Assembly (NCBI RefSeq): GCF_021134715.1
Contig: NC_060023.1
Coordinates: 2,046,001-2,110,000 of the forward strand
Direction: 5' to 3'
Length of the DNA: 64,000 bases
Origin: Daphnia pulex
Taxonomy: Eukaryota; Arthropoda; Branchiopoda; Diplostraca; Daphniidae
How positions within the stretch are numbered: position 1 is the stretch's first letter; each line of letters starts with the position of its first letter. Positions 60,714-64,000 of this stretch are shown here, piece by piece. A program made the translations under genes and the position numbers. The notes under the pieces were generated by a model, which saw nothing but the letters and a program-made list of their open reading frames with translations, ran no database searches and had not been told where the DNA came from.

Positions 60714-63700
60714 CGCTGAGGTTGTGATTAATACAAAAAATGCAGAAACTTGTTGTGAAAACTGGAAGACCCAGGTCCATGACCATGAATCTAACCTGAT
60801 GAAGCAGCAGAACACACGCACGATATCTAGAAATAGTAGATAGACAGGATTGTGTGTTAGAAGTGTTTTTCCTCTGGTGCATCCTTAAGTCGAGTGAGGT
60901 GAGGTGTAGAGATTGACGTTTTACTTGGTGCAAGTTTTTCCAAAGTCCAAAACGATCTTCATTCCTCTGTGACGATTGGTTGCGACAACTTCAGTTTCCG
61001 GATTACGTTTACGCAATCCACATAGAGATGGGACTTCCCTGGATGTTTATGGTAGGTCGAATGGGATAACTACACACCGATGGATTTACTTCACTTGTGC
61101 GTCTACTAACCGCCTGATGTGTCCAGATTTCAGTGATGGTGATCTCCGTGTCCGGATGTGTCACCATTTCTTCCCAACGGAGCCATGAATAGTGAGTTCG
61201 TTCGTTTAAACTGGCAAAGAGAACTCACTTAACGAATGGAGGCCAACGAATGGGCAGATGCAAGCCAAAGAGTTTTTCTTGGGACGTCGGGCTAGGCTGT
61301 TCAATTTGCAATCCGGTCGATCGAAGTTGGTCCGTTTTTTTTCTCCATGTCATGTACTTCATTGGATATTTCATGGGCAATTATTCGTGTAAGAATAAGG
61401 GCCCCCAGTGTGTAACACAGGTTTTAGGCAATCGAGAAACTAAGGAAAAACTTTGGGTGAAGGGACATATTTGTCAAATGCTCACTATAATCACACAATT
61501 CACTGACTGAAAGTTATACGACACCATGCTGAGTTGGCAGCCCAACTTAATTGCTTTATTTCAACCACGTGTAGGAAGACGGGACCATCCCTTGATTACC
61601 ACGGTTGGGAAACAACAGAAAATTTGGCGCGAACCCATTTATTTGCCAAATCCTCACTAGGCAATAGTCACTCACTCACTATAACAAAACTGGTACAAAA
61701 CATGTATGGTTAATTAGCAGCCCAATCAAATGTGCTATGGGCTGTGGCATAACCAAGTCGATCGATTAACCGCCTAAAACGCTTCAACAACGAATTCTGC
61801 CATTCTGGTTTGTGCATTTTGCTCATTTTGACTGACAGTTGTCTGCAGACGAACTGAAAAGCGCTGATGCCAATTCTAAAAATGATGCTCGATGCCTCGA
61901 TGCCGCTCCGTATATTCTATAGGAAAATCGAATAGGAAATAACAACTAACCGAATTATCGTATTAGGATAAGAATTATCACGCTTCGGAGCGTGAGACAA
62001 ATCAATTGATTTATAGTGTGAACGCACAAATACTTGGATCAGAGGATAGGAGTTTCACTACCCCCGCTAGATGGCTCTATTTACCTTTTATTTACTTTTT
62101 TTCAAAAACTAAAATAGCATAATAATGTCAGGTTGCTTTAAAAAAAAGGGGGGAAGGGGGCTGTTTGACTTTCCGTAGAATTGGAACAATTTTTCATGCT
62201 CACGTTGTTTCGGGGGGAGGGGGGGGGGAGAGGAAATATTTCTGGCGTCAACTACATAAGCAAAACCATCAACCCGCCCTCAGTAACAGACGGCGCAGTA
62301 CCTGGAAAAACGATTAAACGTGCGATGCGTTGGGGTGTAACCGTTTGATTTCGAGTGAAAGAGAATTTCTCTAGTAGACAGAAAACATTTAAAAAAGAAA
62401 AAAAGAAAAAAAGAAAAATACCTGACACGAGAAGGAAGGAAGGGGGGGGGGAAGCGAAATGACAAATCGATTCAAGGGGAATGTTGAATTTCTTTCCACC
62501 CCTTGACATGTGTCCCCCCTTACTCTACCTAATACCTAGCACGGCTCTTTTTTGTTCCTCGAAATCCTTCCGCTTTTAGATTCCCGTCACTCCACTCCCT
62601 CCACGCATTTTTCAAACGAAATAAAACATAAAAAGAAGAAGAAATGAGATGTAACTGATGTTTCTGCTGAAAAATAAAATCTAAAATTTAAAAAAAAAAA
62701 AGAAAAAGCCAAAAGTTTTTACGACTTTTTCGGAGAATTTCACTTGTATGTAACCTCCGTCAGTATTTCCTTACACGATCCATCTCACTTTTTTTTATCC
62801 TTTTCTCTGGGAAATTCATTTCTTCCCGCGACTCTCTTATCATCTTCAATGTAATTTCCTTTTAGTTTCCATCCTATTTTATCTCGTGATTACCTAAGCA
62901 CTTAATGACGACCATCATCCCACTCTTTTTCGTCATGTCTACCGGGATGACAAGTCAATGACATTATTTTTTTTTTCCTTTCGGGATTGAGAAGAATTTT
63001 CTCTTTAAAAATGTTGTCACCGACGTGATTCTCAGGATTCGTCTTCGGTAAGTCAAATGAATCATTCGTCGTTTTTTACGCGTGTGGGTGTCGCTAAAAA
63101 AAAAATTCGAAAAGATAAATAGAAAACAAAAAGAAATGAATCAATTCCGGTGAATCGTGACTGCGTCACACGGTATTTACACCGCCGTCCCCCCCCCCCC
63201 CCAACAACCCCCTCCCGTTTACTCCCACGGAATTATTTTTCCAGTTTTGACTTTTTCCAAGAAGGAGCAATTGAATAAAAGACACACAAAACTCGAAGAA
63301 GAGATGCTGTGTGTGTGTTACCCCCCATTTACCAAATCTGACAAATCCATTAATTTCCCCCCTCTTCCTTGAAATATAAATCGATGTCATAAGAAAAGTG
63401 TGGGGGGAAGCAAACACCGATAATATAATAGTCGAAACAAAATTTTTTTTTTCACCTGAATTTCTTGTGAATTGAAAATGTTTTTTTTTTTTTATTTTTG
63501 ACTTTTTTTTGGGGTTTGTCCTCCTCCCAGTGTTTCCTTTTTGTGAGTTGTGAACAGCGGCGGCGCAGTGCTGCTGGATAATTGGGAATTCCGATGAAAA
63601 CTTTCTCACGTTTTTCTTTCTGGCTAAAGATTACGAGTCAAGTTTGGCTCTCTTGTACACGTGAAAATGTATAACGGAGAATTCTCGGTAAGAGAAAAGA

Positions 63701-64000
63701 GACTCTAATAGAGAGTAGAGTCCCCCCCACTCCCATCCACGCCCAGGACAGTTGGCGCAGGGCTGTGTCCACCTCCCCACCGTTCTCTGCTCACATCTGA
63801 ACTTGTTGATTCTATTGGAACCACCTGGTTTTTTCGATCTATACGTACCAAGAATAATGATTTCGTGTCTCGATATCACACACACACACACAACGTACGG
63901 ATAGAAGAAATGATTATATGATTATGAAATAATAATGTATAAAGAAAAGAAAGTTTTCCAGCCTTATATTCTTTCTCTCTCTTTTATGTAATAGAAATAG
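60714..64000. other. Gene-poor, A+T-rich and simple-sequence DNA
   Basis: Contains GA-runs, a poly-C run near 63189, a poly-G run near 62214-62230, T-runs near 63481 and CA repeats near 63880. One unexplained minus-strand stretch near 60930-61025 reads as a short Cys-containing frame with no splice partners found. No gene called. Confidence 0.45.

Overview
This window looks like genomic DNA of a small branchiopod crustacean, most likely a water flea of the Daphnia group. Genes are split into many exons by short (about 60-90 bp) GT-AG introns. Intergenic DNA is A+T-rich with many homopurine/homopyrimidine runs, and core promoters carry TATA plus TCAGT initiators. The gene set fits an arthropod: Spaetzle-type cytokines, an ionotropic receptor, C1q proteins and an animal GH7 cellulase. 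Species assignment is inference; no search was run. Exon borders were placed by hand from splice consensus, reading frame and remembered family conservation.

Layout. 1-6.3 kb: minus-strand family of secreted coiled-coil/C1q proteins (the 5' part of one gene, one complete gene, one decayed copy). 7.8-16.1 kb: compact plus-strand housekeeping block: proteasome lid subunit Rpn5/PSMD12, pyroglutamyl-peptidase I, and the zinc-finger RNA-binding protein ZFR. 16.1-25.5 kb: long low-complexity DNA leading to a two-exon noggin gene (BMP antagonist), with a cluster of GGAGCC/GGCTCC sites around its first coding exon. 26.7-31.2 kb: the SSU processome gene UTP6 (minus), then a Zip3/RNF212-like meiotic RING protein (plus).

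32.3-40.5 kb: two Tyr/Thr/Pro-rich secreted repeat proteins face each other as a near-identical inverted duplication. The arms are about 2.9 and 2.7 kb, with a 1.5 kb spacer between them. The arms carry mirrored copies of a TTAA-flanked MITE, and a second MITE is cut at the junction. 41.3-43.3 kb: an ionotropic glutamate-like receptor (minus) with a decayed partial copy upstream of its start. 45.1-54.0 kb: a giant gene of about 2,883 codons whose centre is a complete bacterial-type SecA motor. Its last exon is an unbroken 7.06 kb, in a neighbourhood where exons average about 150 bp. This is the most unusual object in the window.

56.0-60.7 kb: a GH7 cellobiohydrolase-like gene (minus), a divergent pair of Spaetzle-like cysteine-knot genes, and a candidate small secreted peptide gene. 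60.7-64 kb is mostly A+T-rich and simple-sequence DNA in which I see no convincing gene.

The genes do not form one pathway. The housekeeping block is ordinary. The accessory parts (C1q, Spaetzle-like, repeat proteins, IR, GH7, SecA-like) are the lineage-specific, duplicating fraction typical of a Daphnia genome.
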